Assembly (NCBI RefSeq): GCF_900182705.1
Contig: NZ_FXTP01000001.1
Location: forward strand, 62,001 to 126,000
Direction: 5' to 3'
Length of the DNA: 64,000 nucleotides
Origin: Gracilimonas mengyeensis
GTDB taxonomy: Bacteria > Bacteroidota > Rhodothermia > Balneolales > Balneolaceae
Shown: one piece after another, positions 5,906 through 13,834 of the stretch
Layout of the letters: every line of letters starts with the position of its first letter
Position numbering within the stretch: the stretch's first letter is position 1
Notes under the pieces: model-generated
Seen by the model: the letters and a program-made list of their open reading frames with translations, nothing else
Database searches by the model: none
What the model was told of the DNA's origin: nothing
Translations under genes and position numbers: made by a program

Positions 5906-8401
5906 ATGTTAGGTATTCTTGGTAAAATTCTGATTTCTGCTTCTTTTGTAACCTCTGTGATTGCCCTTATCTACTACTATCTGGCAAGCAGGAATGATGA
6001 GAATAAACCTCTTCGGGTAGGAAATTGGCTGTTTGCGGCCAAAACGGTGTTCTTGCTGGCCGGTTCCGGAATTTTGGTCTATCTGATTTTTCAGCATCAG
6101 TTCCAGTACTATTATGTGTTTAATTATACCAGCCTGGATCTGACGCCGCGTTACCTGTTTTCTGCCTTCTATGGCGGACAAGAGGGAAGCTTTATGCTGT
6201 GGATCCTGTTTTCGGCTTTTATTGGTTTTGGGTTGATGAAATGGACCCGCCCGCCTTATCGAGGTCCCGTCTTGTTTTTCCTTACGCTCACGCAGGTGTT
6301 TCTGCTTTCCATGATTTTAGGCTGGGATATTTTTGGGACCAAATTAGGGGCTTCTCCATTCCGTACCATAGCGGAAGAAATGCCCAATGCCCCTTTTCTG
6401 CAATCCAATCCGGATTTTGTACCAGCCGATGGCAGCGGTCTCAACGACTTGTTGAAGTCTCCATGGATGATGATTCACCCGCCGGTGTTGTTCATTGGTT
6501 TTGCCATGATGACCATACCGTACTGTTTTGCGATGGCAGCGCTCTGGAAACGTACCTATAACGAATGGGTAAATCCCGCACTACCATGGACACTCGGGGC
6601 TAATGTAGCATTGTTAACCGCTATTTTTCTGGGGGGATATTGGGCCTACGTTACACTTTCTTTTGGCGGTTATTGGGCCTGGGACCCGGTTGAAAATGCC
6701 TCTTTAGTGCCTTGGTTAATCGGAACAGCGGGTATTCATACCATGATCATACAGCGAAAAAGTGCGGTGGCTCAAAAGTCATCGATACTATTTGCTATAC
6801 TGGCTTATGTCTTTATCGTTTATGAAACCTTCCTGACCCGCTCAGGCATCCTTGGGAGCTCGTCCGTGCACAGCTTTGTGGATTTAGGGTTGTACAATCA
6901 ATTACTGGCCTTTATGCTGGTGGTTACACTGGTAGGGCTGGGGCTTTTCTTCTGGAGATATAAAGAGCTGCCTTCTCCAGACAAGGAATCCAGTATTTTA
7001 AGCCGCGAGTTTATGACCGTTACCGGGGCAATGGCACTGCTTATTCTTGGCTTGGTAATTATTTTGGGAACCAGTTCACCCATACTGGGACGCTTATTTG
7101 TAGAAAATCCAACCCCACCGGAAATTAGCTTTTATAACGACTGGAGCATGCCCATCGTGATGATTATGGCCATCCTGACGGTGATTGGTCAATTTCTTTT
7201 TTGGAAAAAGCACGATGCAGAATCACTGGCATCAGCACTGATAAATCCGTTGCTGGTAACCAGTGCATTAACCATTGCTTCCATTATTTGGGGTGATGTA
7301 CGGAACTTGTATTACATGGCCTATTTGTTTTGTGGATGGTTTGCTGTGGTAGGGAATGGCTGGATGATGATAAAACTGGCTATGAAGAAGCCTAAACTGA
7401 TTGGAGGTTCTTTGACACACTTGGGTTTTGGAATGCTTTTGGTTGGAATCCTGGCTTCCTCGGCATACAATGAACCACTGGTAGATCAAAAGACTGCGGA
7501 ATACAATGCGGCCGTAGAGCGTGGAGAAGTCACGGATGAACAAGGCTTCACTGTAACTCAGAAAGAAGAAATGCTGGTCTTAAACCTGAACGAGCCGGTA
7601 CTCATCGATGGCCGCTATATGGTTACCTATGAAGGCTATGACCTGGATAACAGTGTTCGCAGGGGGCAGCAGACTTATAAGCTGAGGTTTGAGCCTGTGA
7701 ACGGAGGCAAGGCTTTTTATATGAAGCCGGAAGTGTACCCTATGTTGACTTCGTCTTCACAAGAAAACATTCAGTGGTCCGTTGATCCCGATGTACGTAC
7801 GGGACTGCTAAGTGATATTTACCTGTATGTGGGCGGTAGTTCCTATGTTGAGGAACAAAATAACCGCGTATCGGAGCGTTCACAAATGATGCAGAACGTA
7901 GCGGAACAGGATACCATGGATGCGGAAGAGCAAATTCAGAATATCAAGTTTGCCTTAGGTGAAACCATTGATGTTGGTAAGTTTAAAATACGTTTTGTGA
8001 ACTATAGCCGGACGGATAGTGCCAGCCTTCCTCCAAATACCAGTATTGGTGTGAGGGCGGAAGTTGAACTTATACATCCGGCCAGCGAACGGGTAATTAC
8101 CGTAGATCCTTTATTTGCGGTATACAGCGAAAACGGCCAAAGTTATATTTATTCGCCGCCTTCTTTCATCCCTGAATTTGATCTGGAATTCCAGTTCACG
8201 CAAATATTTCCCCAGGAAAATAGTATCGAACTTACGGTAACCGGGCTGGAAGAAGAATATGATCCTGAATGGGTCTTGATTGTAGCGGATGAAAAACCCT
8301 TCATATCGGTGGTTTGGGCTGGTACTTTTGTGCTCATGGCTGGATTTAGCCTGTCCATTTTCCGACATTGGGGACGGGAAAGAAAGAAGAACAAGGAATA
8401 A
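5906..8401 (+). CDS. ccmF: Cytochrome c heme lyase subunit CcmF
   Basis: An 831-residue polytopic membrane protein of the heme-handling family. It should transfer heme from CcmE to the CxxCH motifs of apocytochromes. The WWD-type motif is intact, GGYWAWDPVENAS (254-266). Likely heme-ligand or conserved histidines are in MIHPPVLF (H191) and TAGIHTMI (H278). A large soluble periplasmic domain occupies about 525-800, followed by a last membrane helix near the C-terminus, as in long CcmF proteins. The gene follows ccmE with a 121-bp gap. CcmA, CcmB, CcmG and CcmH are not in the window. The final codons (KKNKE) lie in one arm of the repeat at 8389. Confidence 0.95.
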   Translation: MLGILGKILISASFVTSVIALIYYYLASRNDENKPLRVGNWLFAAKTVFLLAGSGILVYLIFQHQFQYYYVFNYTSLDLTPRYLFSAFYGGQEGSFMLWILFSAFIGFGLMKWTRPPYRGPVLFFLTLTQVFLLSMILGWDIFGTKLGASPFRTIAEEMPNAPFLQSNPDFVPADGSGLNDLLKSPWMMIHPPVLFIGFAMMTIPYCFAMAALWKRTYNEWVNPALPWTLGANVALLTAIFLGGYWAYVTLSFGGYWAWDPVENASLVPWLIGTAGIHTMIIQRKSAVAQKSSILFAILAYVFIVYETFLTRSGILGSSSVHSFVDLGLYNQLLAFMLVVTLVGLGLFFWRYKELPSPDKESSILSREFMTVTGAMALLILGLVIILGTSSPILGRLFVENPTPPEISFYNDWSMPIVMIMAILTVIGQFLFWKKHDAESLASALINPLLVTSALTIASIIWGDVRNLYYMAYLFCGWFAVVGNGWMMIKLAMKKPKLIGGSLTHLGFGMLLVGILASSAYNEPLVDQKTAEYNAAVERGEVTDEQGFTVTQKEEMLVLNLNEPVLIDGRYMVTYEGYDLDNSVRRGQQTYKLRFEPVNGGKAFYMKPEVYPMLTSSSQENIQWSVDPDVRTGLLSDIYLYVGGSSYVEEQNNRVSERSQMMQNVAEQDTMDAEEQIQNIKFALGETIDVGKFKIRFVNYSRTDSASLPPNTSIGVRAEVELIHPASERVITVDPLFAVYSENGQSYIYSPPSFIPEFDLEFQFTQIFPQENSIELTVTGLEEEYDPEWVLIVADEKPFISVVWAGTFVLMAGFSLSIFRHWGRERKKNKE

Positions 8402-8501
8402 TGAACATCGAACTTTTAACGTATCAATTATGAAATTTTTGAAGCTTTGTACCAATAAAAGAGGAAAATCTTGGAAGTTCGGAGTTCAATGTTCTTTGTT
8501 C
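8389..8501. repeat. GAAC-type inverted repeat spanning a gene junction
   Basis: The left arm (8389-8413) starts GAACAAGGAATAATGAACAT; the right arm (8477-8501) is GTTCGGAGTTCAATGTTCTT and on. Their reverse complements match at about 20 of 25 positions. The left arm covers the last codons of ccmF, and the right arm encodes part of the signal peptide of the next gene. Both arms are made of roughly 8-nt GAAC/GTTC units, the same style as the other periodic elements here. Confidence 0.6.
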
Positions 8502-9140
8502 GGTGTTCTTTTATTCATGCTTTTAGCGGGACCGCAATTAGCGCAAGCCCAGCAGCAAAAAGATGATAGACCATCACCACGTGGTGCTTTTCTCCGTTCC
8601 TTGGTACTGCCCGGCTGGGGCCACTACTATGCGGATAATGACAATTGGAACCGTGGGAAGTTTCATATGGCAGGAGAGGCGGTACTGATACTGTCGTATA
8701 TTGGTTTGGATGCTCGTGCCAACAATTTGGAAAGCAATTACAGAACAATGGCACAAAGCAAAGCGGGTGCAAATCTATCGGGCAAATCCCGCCAATATGA
8801 AATTGCCATTGGCAACTACGATAATCTTGCCGAATACAATGATGCACAATTAAGGCTTTCCAACTGGACCCAACTTTACCCGGATAATGCTGAGTTTCAA
8901 TGGAGCTGGGAATCCCGGGATTTCAGGGATCAGTACCAGGATACGAGGGAACAGGTAGACCGTAACCGAAGTCAGTTGCCTACTTTGGCAGCTTTGATGG
9001 TTACCAACCGATTGATCAGTGCCATCAGTGCTTTTATTAAAGCACGGGATATAATGGATAATCCGCCTGAGGCTTCGTTCTCATATTTGAATGAGTTTGG
9101 TCAGCCAGGAGTAACGGCTCATCTTCGCTTCGATTTTTGA
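8430..9140 (+). CDS. Secreted or outer-membrane DUF5683-like protein
   Basis: The ATG at 8430 gives 236 residues starting MKFLKLCTNKRGK, with a signal peptide ending near LAQAQ; an upstream ATG at 8289 in the same frame would overlap ccmF and is rejected. The mature start RGAFLRSLVLPGWGHYYADN resembles the opening of DUF5683 proteins of Bacteroidota (pattern RSxxLPGxGQxY), and a second hydrophobic stretch lies near AGEAVLILSYIGLDA. The C-terminal segment ends in an aromatic beta strand (TAHLRFDF), suggesting an envelope location. Part of the signal peptide, WKFGVQCSLFGVLLF, is encoded by a repeat arm. Function unknown. It follows ccmF by 28 bp and may be cotranscribed with it. Confidence 0.7.
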   Translation: MKFLKLCTNKRGKSWKFGVQCSLFGVLLFMLLAGPQLAQAQQQKDDRPSPRGAFLRSLVLPGWGHYYADNDNWNRGKFHMAGEAVLILSYIGLDARANNLESNYRTMAQSKAGANLSGKSRQYEIAIGNYDNLAEYNDAQLRLSNWTQLYPDNAEFQWSWESRDFRDQYQDTREQVDRNRSQLPTLAALMVTNRLISAISAFIKARDIMDNPPEASFSYLNEFGQPGVTAHLRFDF

Positions 9141-9170
9141 TATAGTTTCTTTCCATCATACTTACCGAAT

Positions 9171-9364
9171 AAAATCGTCCATCGCATTTCGGTCCATCGA
9201 TCTATCGCAAATCTGCTTGGAGAAGCTTTTGGTAGAAATAAGAGCAAGTTCGGGAAACAAATTAGTTACTTAGCTCTTCTGCTAGTTCAAAAAAGCTTTG
9301 GTTGCAGATCGCTTTTTCACAAAGAAATGAGAAAGATCGATGGACCGATAGATCGATTTGCGAA
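9171..9364. repeat. Structured repeat, copy 1 (left of four-helix-bundle gene)
   Basis: The 5' part (9171-9236) matches 9898-9963 with three differences in 66 bp. The 3' part (9324-9364) matches 10024-10064 with one difference in 41 bp. The two parts share GGTCCATCGATCT in opposite orientation, so the unit can fold back on itself. Additional inner complementarity exists (ATCTGC with GCAGAT). The central loop region differs from that of copy 2. Confidence 0.8.
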
Positions 9365-9407
9365 ATTTCTTTTCTCAAATTATTGGGAATGAGTATTTAG
9401 CTACTAT

Positions 9408-9776
9408 TTAGGTTTTTCTGTTTTTCTTTTTAGATGCTGTTTGTACGCTCTTCACAAATATGGAGATCAGTTCATTACATTCAGATTTAGCTTGAAGAAT
9501 TATTTGTTCATCATGATAAAGCTCCGCAAAATGAATTACTCGAAGGCAAACATAGGTTTCTCTAAGTTCTTTTAAGATAATCTGCAACTTATGAATAAAA
9601 TCATTTAATAATTCCGCGCTTCTCGACTCACCATAATTTAAAGCAGGCGAAGTTCCAGATCTCACTAATTGATTTGCCAGATGATTCGCAGCTTTATTAG
9701 CTGGTAGATTGTTTATAATCTTAATGATGAGACCAGCAAATCTGATAAGCCGATCTTCTAATTCTGTTTTGTTCAT
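9408..9776 (-). CDS. Four-helix-bundle protein (23S rRNA intervening-sequence family)
   Basis: A 122-residue, almost wholly helical protein that matches the four-helix-bundle family first seen in 23S rRNA intervening sequences. Recognisable parts are NLPANKAANHLANQLVRSGT and SPALNYGESRSAE near residues 23-57, and a helical second half with KLQIILKELRETYVCLRVI. Family members are thought to bind nucleic acid or to oligomerise; a related bundle is the Avd accessory protein of diversity-generating retroelements. No 23S rRNA or reverse transcriptase is near. The gene lies alone, flanked on both sides by copies of the structured repeat, and is more A+T rich than its neighbours, which suggests a small mobile or recently acquired unit. 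Confidence 0.85.
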   Translation of the reverse strand: MNKTELEDRLIRFAGLIIKIINNLPANKAANHLANQLVRSGTSPALNYGESRSAELLNDFIHKLQIILKELRETYVCLRVIHFAELYHDEQIILQAKSECNELISIFVKSVQTASKKKNRKT

Positions 9777-9897
9777 TATCTGAGAGATTATTTGGATTTA
9801 TAAGTAAGAGCTTGCTAAAGACTATTCCTTACACTTTTGCGAAAAATTTCTGGTTTTAGTTGTTAGTGGACAATAAATAAGACAAAGTAATTAGCTG

Positions 9898-10064
9898 AAA
9901 ATCGTCCGTCGCATTTCGGTCCATCGATCTATCGCAAATCTGCTTGGAGAACCTTTAGGTAGATTTATAACTTTGGAATGTTTATCCCATTTAAAGAAAG
10001 TTTGCATGCTGACATTCCTAACAGAAATGCGAAAGATCGATGGACCGATAGATCGATTTGCGAA
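9898..10064. repeat. Structured repeat, copy 2 (right of four-helix-bundle gene)
   Basis: This is the same orientation and arms as copy 1, but 167 bp long instead of 194 because the centre differs. Its own centre contains GGAATG (9975-9980) facing CATTCC (10013-10018). The arms carry GATCGATGGACCGATAGATC and its near reverse complement. It ends 76 bp before the DinB-like gene. Confidence 0.8.
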
Positions 10065-10140
10065 GTTTTATAGAAAAATGGGTTGATAAGAGGTTTCATA
10101 TAGACGTTCTTGGAAAGAAAAGAAGAATAAAATTCACACC

Positions 10141-10632
10141 ATGGAAAACTCAGACGACTTACGAACCAGAAATCAGCTTGCCGATCAACTGGAAGGCGGA
10201 CAGGCTTTTATTCCTGTTGAAGATTTGGTGGAAGAGGTAGAATTTGATGAATTGGGCCTACGTCCGGCCGGACTGCCATACTCTTTTTACGAGCAGTTTT
10301 TTCATCTCCGTGTAGCGCAATTTGATATCCTAGATTTCTGCCGTAATCCTGATTACGAAGCGCCAGCCTGGCCCGAAGAATACTGGCCGGTAGATTTTGC
10401 CCCGGAAACTGAAGAAGACTGGGAAGCCTTAAAGAAAAGCTTTTTTGACGAGCGCCAGGAATTCATCGAATACCTGCTTGATCAATCAAATCCGCTCTAT
10501 AAACCAATTCCCCATGGAGACGGACAAACTTTGCTGCGTGAAGCAATGCTGATTCTGGAACACTCTGCCTACCACATCGGGCAACTGGCAATTATCACTC
10601 GTCTTCTACAACAAGAGGACGACTCTCTGTAA
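10141..10632 (+). CDS. DinB-like metal-binding four-helix protein
   Basis: A 163-residue protein of the DinB/YfiT superfamily. The signature is the C-terminal helix with HSAYHIGQL (two His one turn apart) together with an earlier His in EQFFHLRVAQFDIL; these three His form the metal site in the family. Many members are damage- or stress-induced, and some are thiol-dependent S-transferases using bacillithiol or mycothiol, but the substrate cannot be told here. The central segment is rich in acidic and aromatic residues (YWPVDFAPETEEDWEAL). The ATG at 10141 is the first start that keeps the domain intact; an overlapping ORF from 10058 in another frame is a shadow. Confidence 0.8.
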   Translation: MENSDDLRTRNQLADQLEGGQAFIPVEDLVEEVEFDELGLRPAGLPYSFYEQFFHLRVAQFDILDFCRNPDYEAPAWPEEYWPVDFAPETEEDWEALKKSFFDERQEFIEYLLDQSNPLYKPIPHGDGQTLLREAMLILEHSAYHIGQLAIITRLLQQEDDSL

Positions 10633-10646
10633 AAAGCATAAAGTTG

Positions 10647-10722
10647 CGTAGGACGGATAGATTTATCCGTCCATTAAAAAATTCTTTACTTGCAATGGTC
10701 GGGTAAGTCTACCCGACATACG
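10647..10722. repeat. REP/BIME-like pair of inverted palindromes
   Basis: Unit 1 (10647-10672) is CGTA followed by the hairpin GGACGGATA-GATT-TATCCGTCC. Unit 2 (10697-10722), read on the other strand, is CGTATGTCGGGTAGACTTAC followed by CCGACC. They agree at about 20 of 26 positions, and two of the differences are compensatory base-pair changes in the stem (A-T to T-A, A-T to G-C). An identical copy of unit 1 is at 52034-52059. The leading GTAG-type tetranucleotide and the inverted pairing are the usual look of REP elements. Confidence 0.7.
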
Positions 10723-10799
10723 TTCCTCCATTAAAAACCTGTTATGATCCGATAAACCTGCGTCATCCGTGTTCTATTACAATGTGCTCATCGAAAACA

Positions 10800-11840
10800 T
10801 CACTCAGAAAACATCTCGTTCAGCTGTTCTTGTACACGAATAAAGGTAGTCCGTTTGGTTAGCTCTTTTAGCTTTTTGGCGCCTACATAGGTGCAGGTAG
10901 AACGCACACCTCCCAAAATATCCTGTACCGTTTCTTCCACAGGACCACGATACGGAACTTTTACAGTTTTGCCTTCAGATGCCCTATAATCGGCTACACC
11001 GCCCGCATATTTCTCCATGGCAGTTTCAGAACTCATGCCGTAGAATAGTTTAAACTTTTCGCCATCTTCCTCTACTAATTCTCCGCCGCTTTCCTCGTGA
11101 CCGGAAAACATGCCGCCCAGCATCACAAAATCGGCACCGCCGCCAAAGGCTTTGGCGACATCGCCTGGAGACTTACAGCCGCCATCAGAGATAATTTGTC
11201 CACCAAGACCGTGAGCGGCATCCGCACATTCAATAATGGCAGAGAGTTGAGGAAAGCCAACACCGGTCTTGAGACGGGTAGTACAAACCGAACCCGGTCC
11301 AATGCCTACTTTGATGATATCGGCCCCGGCCAGCAGCAGCTCTTCCACCATCTCGCCGGTTACCACATTACCTGCAATGATAACCTGTGTGGGGTACTTT
11401 TCGCGCACTTTTTTCACGAATCGTACAAAATGCTCTGAGTATCCATTAGCTACATCAATACAGATAAAGCGCAGCTGGGGAAATTCCTGCATCAGTTTGT
11501 CCAGCTTGTTCATGTCCTCTTTGCTGGTGCCCGTACTTACCGCCAAGTGTTCGGTGATTTCATCGCTGGCAGAATCCATGAATGTCTTCCAGTCGTCTAA
11601 AGAGTAGTGCTTGTGGATGGCCGTAAACATTTGATTTTTGGCTAAAGCCTTTGCCATCTCGAAAGTTCCGGTGGTATCCATATTGGCAGCCATAACCGGC
11701 ACACCGGTCCAGTCTTTTTTAGCGTGTAAAAACCTGAAGGTTCGCTCCAGAGACACGTCGGAGCGTGACTTAAGGGTAGAACGCTTTGGACGTATCATTA
11801 CGTTTTTAAAGCCAAGTTTGATGTCTAATTCAATGCGCAT
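10800..11840 (-). CDS. guaC: GMP reductase
   Basis: A 346-residue TIM-barrel enzyme of the IMPDH/GMPR family that converts GMP to IMP with NADPH, returning guanine nucleotides to the adenine branch. The catalytic loop is [17 protein letters not shown] with Cys at residue 186, the same number as in E. coli GuaC. The following TTR, the phosphate-binding DGGCKSPGD, and [19 protein letters not shown] are also as in GMP reductases; IMP dehydrogenases would carry CBS domains and a different loop. There is no CBS insert, and the length is normal. It lies 72 bp downstream of the HAD gene on the same strand and could be its distal cistron, although a purine link to that trio is not evident. Confidence 0.96.
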   Translation of the reverse strand: MRIELDIKLGFKNVMIRPKRSTLKSRSDVSLERTFRFLHAKKDWTGVPVMAANMDTTGTFEMAKALAKNQMFTAIHKHYSLDDWKTFMDSASDEITEHLAVSTGTSKEDMNKLDKLMQEFPQLRFICIDVANGYSEHFVRFVKKVREKYPTQVIIAGNVVTGEMVEELLLAGADIIKVGIGPGSVCTTRLKTGVGFPQLSAIIECADAAHGLGGQIISDGGCKSPGDVAKAFGGGADFVMLGGMFSGHEESGGELVEEDGEKFKLFYGMSSETAMEKYAGGVADYRASEGKTVKVPYRGPVEETVQDILGGVRSTCTYVGAKKLKELTKRTTFIRVQEQLNEMFSE

Positions 11841-11912
11841 AAATAGTAAAAGTTGAAAACGTTGGGTTGAAAATGTTCACAGTGATTGATTCGGCCATTG
11901 TCTGCATCAGTA

Positions 11913-12770
11913 TTATTTCAAGATAGAATCACAAATGTAATCCGGGATAATGCCCGAAGAATTAATCCAGAGCTCAGCATTGTCGCTGCGGGTGTTACCT
12001 GAAAGCACCAGCATGGTTTTCAGGCCAAATTTGTTCCCGCCCAGAATATCGGTACTCAGTGTATCGCCCACCATCAAAATATCGTCTTTATCATACTGCT
12101 GTTTGTCCCGATTGATGTGCTCGTAGGCATAGTTAAACATCTGGGTATCGGGCTTCCCAAAGTGGATGAACTTTTTGCTCAGCATGCTTTCACAAAGCTT
12201 GGCAATACCACCGGTTGCCACCGATACATCATTTTTGTTCACGGGATAATATTTATCCGAATTGGCTACAATCACCGGTACCGTCTTGCGGCGCAGAAAA
12301 TTTACCGTGGTGTCGATATCGTAGTTCCAGTCAAAGCCCTCATCATCTAAAAAAACGAAGGCACTGATATCTTCAATGTTTTCAAGATCGATATCGCGCA
12401 CGGCAATGTGTTTGAGGCCGGATTGGAGGATATAATCCGCGGAGTTCTCGGTACCCAGGTAGGCAATTTTTCCATCTTTAATTTTATGCGATAAAAATTG
12501 CTTGGCCAACATCCCGGAAGTGATGACTTCTTCCACATCGAGATCCTTGAGTCCAAGCCGGTCAAATACCTCCACCTGCTGTTCCTGGCTTCGTGAGGCA
12601 TCATTGGTAAGTACCCGAAATACGATGCCTTCACCCCGCAAAAAAGAGATGGTCTCAGCTACGCCATCAATCAGGCCTTTGTGGTTTTTAAGTACTCCGT
12701 AAGAATCCAGGAATACTACTTTGAAATTTTTAGCAACAGAACGAAATGAGTCGATGCGTGAGGAGATCAT
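11913..12770 (-). CDS. HAD-superfamily class IIA phosphatase (NagD-like)
   Basis: A 285-residue HAD hydrolase of the NagD/PGP type with a class IIA cap. Motif I is FLDSYGVL (nucleophile D22), motif II LTNDAS, motif III the Lys of IHFGKPDTQMF, and motif IV MVGDTLSTDILGG. Motif I has Tyr24 where most phosphatases have the second Asp (DxD), the residue that usually acts as acid/base; class IIA subfamilies with DxW or DxY are known, so catalysis is still likely but may be altered. Its ATG lies 1 bp after the stop of the kinase gene, so the two are almost certainly co-translated. The substrate is probably a small phosphorylated metabolite made by that kinase. Confidence 0.85.
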   Translation of the reverse strand: MISSRIDSFRSVAKNFKVVFLDSYGVLKNHKGLIDGVAETISFLRGEGIVFRVLTNDASRSQEQQVEVFDRLGLKDLDVEEVITSGMLAKQFLSHKIKDGKIAYLGTENSADYILQSGLKHIAVRDIDLENIEDISAFVFLDDEGFDWNYDIDTTVNFLRRKTVPVIVANSDKYYPVNKNDVSVATGGIAKLCESMLSKKFIHFGKPDTQMFNYAYEHINRDKQQYDKDDILMVGDTLSTDILGGNKFGLKTMLVLSGNTRSDNAELWINSSGIIPDYICDSILK

Positions 12771-12771
12771 G

Positions 12772-13815
12772 TTAGAGATTTAAAGCTTTTAAAAGGGGTT
12801 CAGGGTCAAATTTTTCATCCAGTTCGGGGAGGTACCGGTCAAAAGCCTCTTTCTGAAGTTTGGTGGCAAACAGCTCGTGAAAGAAGTACTTGCCGTATTT
12901 AACTACGTAATTCAGAATAAAAAAGCGATAGGCTTCTTTCAAAAAACGAATTTCATTTTCGGTAAGGGGATATTCTTTGTGATAGGCTTTCAGAAAAACA
13001 ATGAAACGGTCTTCCATCACTGGGTCGATGTCGTAAGAGAATACGGTTCGATCACCAACATTTGAGGATATACGAGCAAAAAAGTAAAAGTCGATAATGC
13101 GTGAACTCATCCGGAACCAGTCATAATCCCAGCGGGAGAACAGTTTTAGCTGCGGAGTCACTGAGAAGTTGCCAATATTCCAGTCCACAAATACCGGGAT
13201 GGTATCCATGTCATCTGCTCCCAGTTTCTCCATGTTTTCAAAAAAGAGATCACTGTGCTTTTTGATGAGATCTTGATGCAAGCGGTACTCATGTTTACCA
13301 TAATCCGTTTCCATAATCTCCAGCAGGTGTTCGATATCAACCTGTAGGGTTTTGGAGGAGGCAGGAAGGGTATTCCGGATAGTGTTGCAGGATTTATGAA
13401 AACGGGCAAATTCCTTTGCCAGTTTTTGAATTTGTTCTTCATCGAGGCGCTTGGGAAGCTTGCGCTTAATTTTGATCGGTCGATAAAACACTACCCAGGC
13501 GTCAATCACTTCATCGGTATGGCGATGAACAAACAGAGAATTCTCTTTAACCAGCGAACGGGCTAGAAAATTTTCAAACGGATCGGGGAGATTGTTTGAC
13601 AGAGAATTAATAATGGTATGATCTTCAACAAAGTGTTCAAACTTTCCGAAATAGGACAGCTTGGCTATGATGATATTTCCATCCTTAAACGTGACACGAT
13701 ACACGTGATTGGTAGAAACCTTGGCACTAATATCGGTAATGGTGATGATGGTCCGGGTAGGATCGTAGGCCTGCCAGGCTTCTTTCACAATCTCATTAAA
13801 ATCAATAAAAGACAT
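12772..13815 (-). CDS. APH/choline-kinase-like small-molecule kinase
   Basis: A 347-residue protein kinase-like fold of the aminoglycoside phosphotransferase / choline kinase group. The ATP-binding Lys is probably K52 (IIIAKLSYF). The catalytic loop reads FVDWNIGNF, with D211 and N216 in the place of HGDxHxxN, and the metal-binding motif is RWDYDW (D230/D232). Such enzymes phosphorylate hydroxyls of amino-alcohols or amino-sugars; a resistance role is unlikely because the gene is locked into a three-gene unit with a glutamine-synthetase-like ligase (19 bp upstream) and a HAD phosphatase (1 bp downstream). The ligand cannot be named from the sequence. Confidence 0.8.
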   Translation of the reverse strand: MSFIDFNEIVKEAWQAYDPTRTIITITDISAKVSTNHVYRVTFKDGNIIIAKLSYFGKFEHFVEDHTIINSLSNNLPDPFENFLARSLVKENSLFVHRHTDEVIDAWVVFYRPIKIKRKLPKRLDEEQIQKLAKEFARFHKSCNTIRNTLPASSKTLQVDIEHLLEIMETDYGKHEYRLHQDLIKKHSDLFFENMEKLGADDMDTIPVFVDWNIGNFSVTPQLKLFSRWDYDWFRMSSRIIDFYFFARISSNVGDRTVFSYDIDPVMEDRFIVFLKAYHKEYPLTENEIRFLKEAYRFFILNYVVKYGKYFFHELFATKLQKEAFDRYLPELDEKFDPEPLLKALNL

Positions 13816-13834
13816 AAAGTTAGGTAGGTGTTGA

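Noticed and set aside
8289-8429. Upstream extension of the DUF5683-like protein inside ccmF
   Set aside because: It would overlap ccmF by 113 bp and place 47 residues before a proper signal peptide; the ATG at 8430 fits a secreted protein.
9408-9776. Diversity-generating retroelement (Avd-like four-helix protein)
   Set aside because: No reverse transcriptase, no template/variable repeat pair with A-specific changes and no target protein nearby.
9171-10064. Possible CRISPR array or tandem repeat array
   Set aside because: There are only two copies, more than 700 bp apart, with a gene between; no regular spacers and no cas genes.
10058-10240. 60-codon frame overlapping the DinB-like start
   Set aside because: It begins inside the repeat arm and overlaps the DinB-like gene in another frame; no family resemblance.
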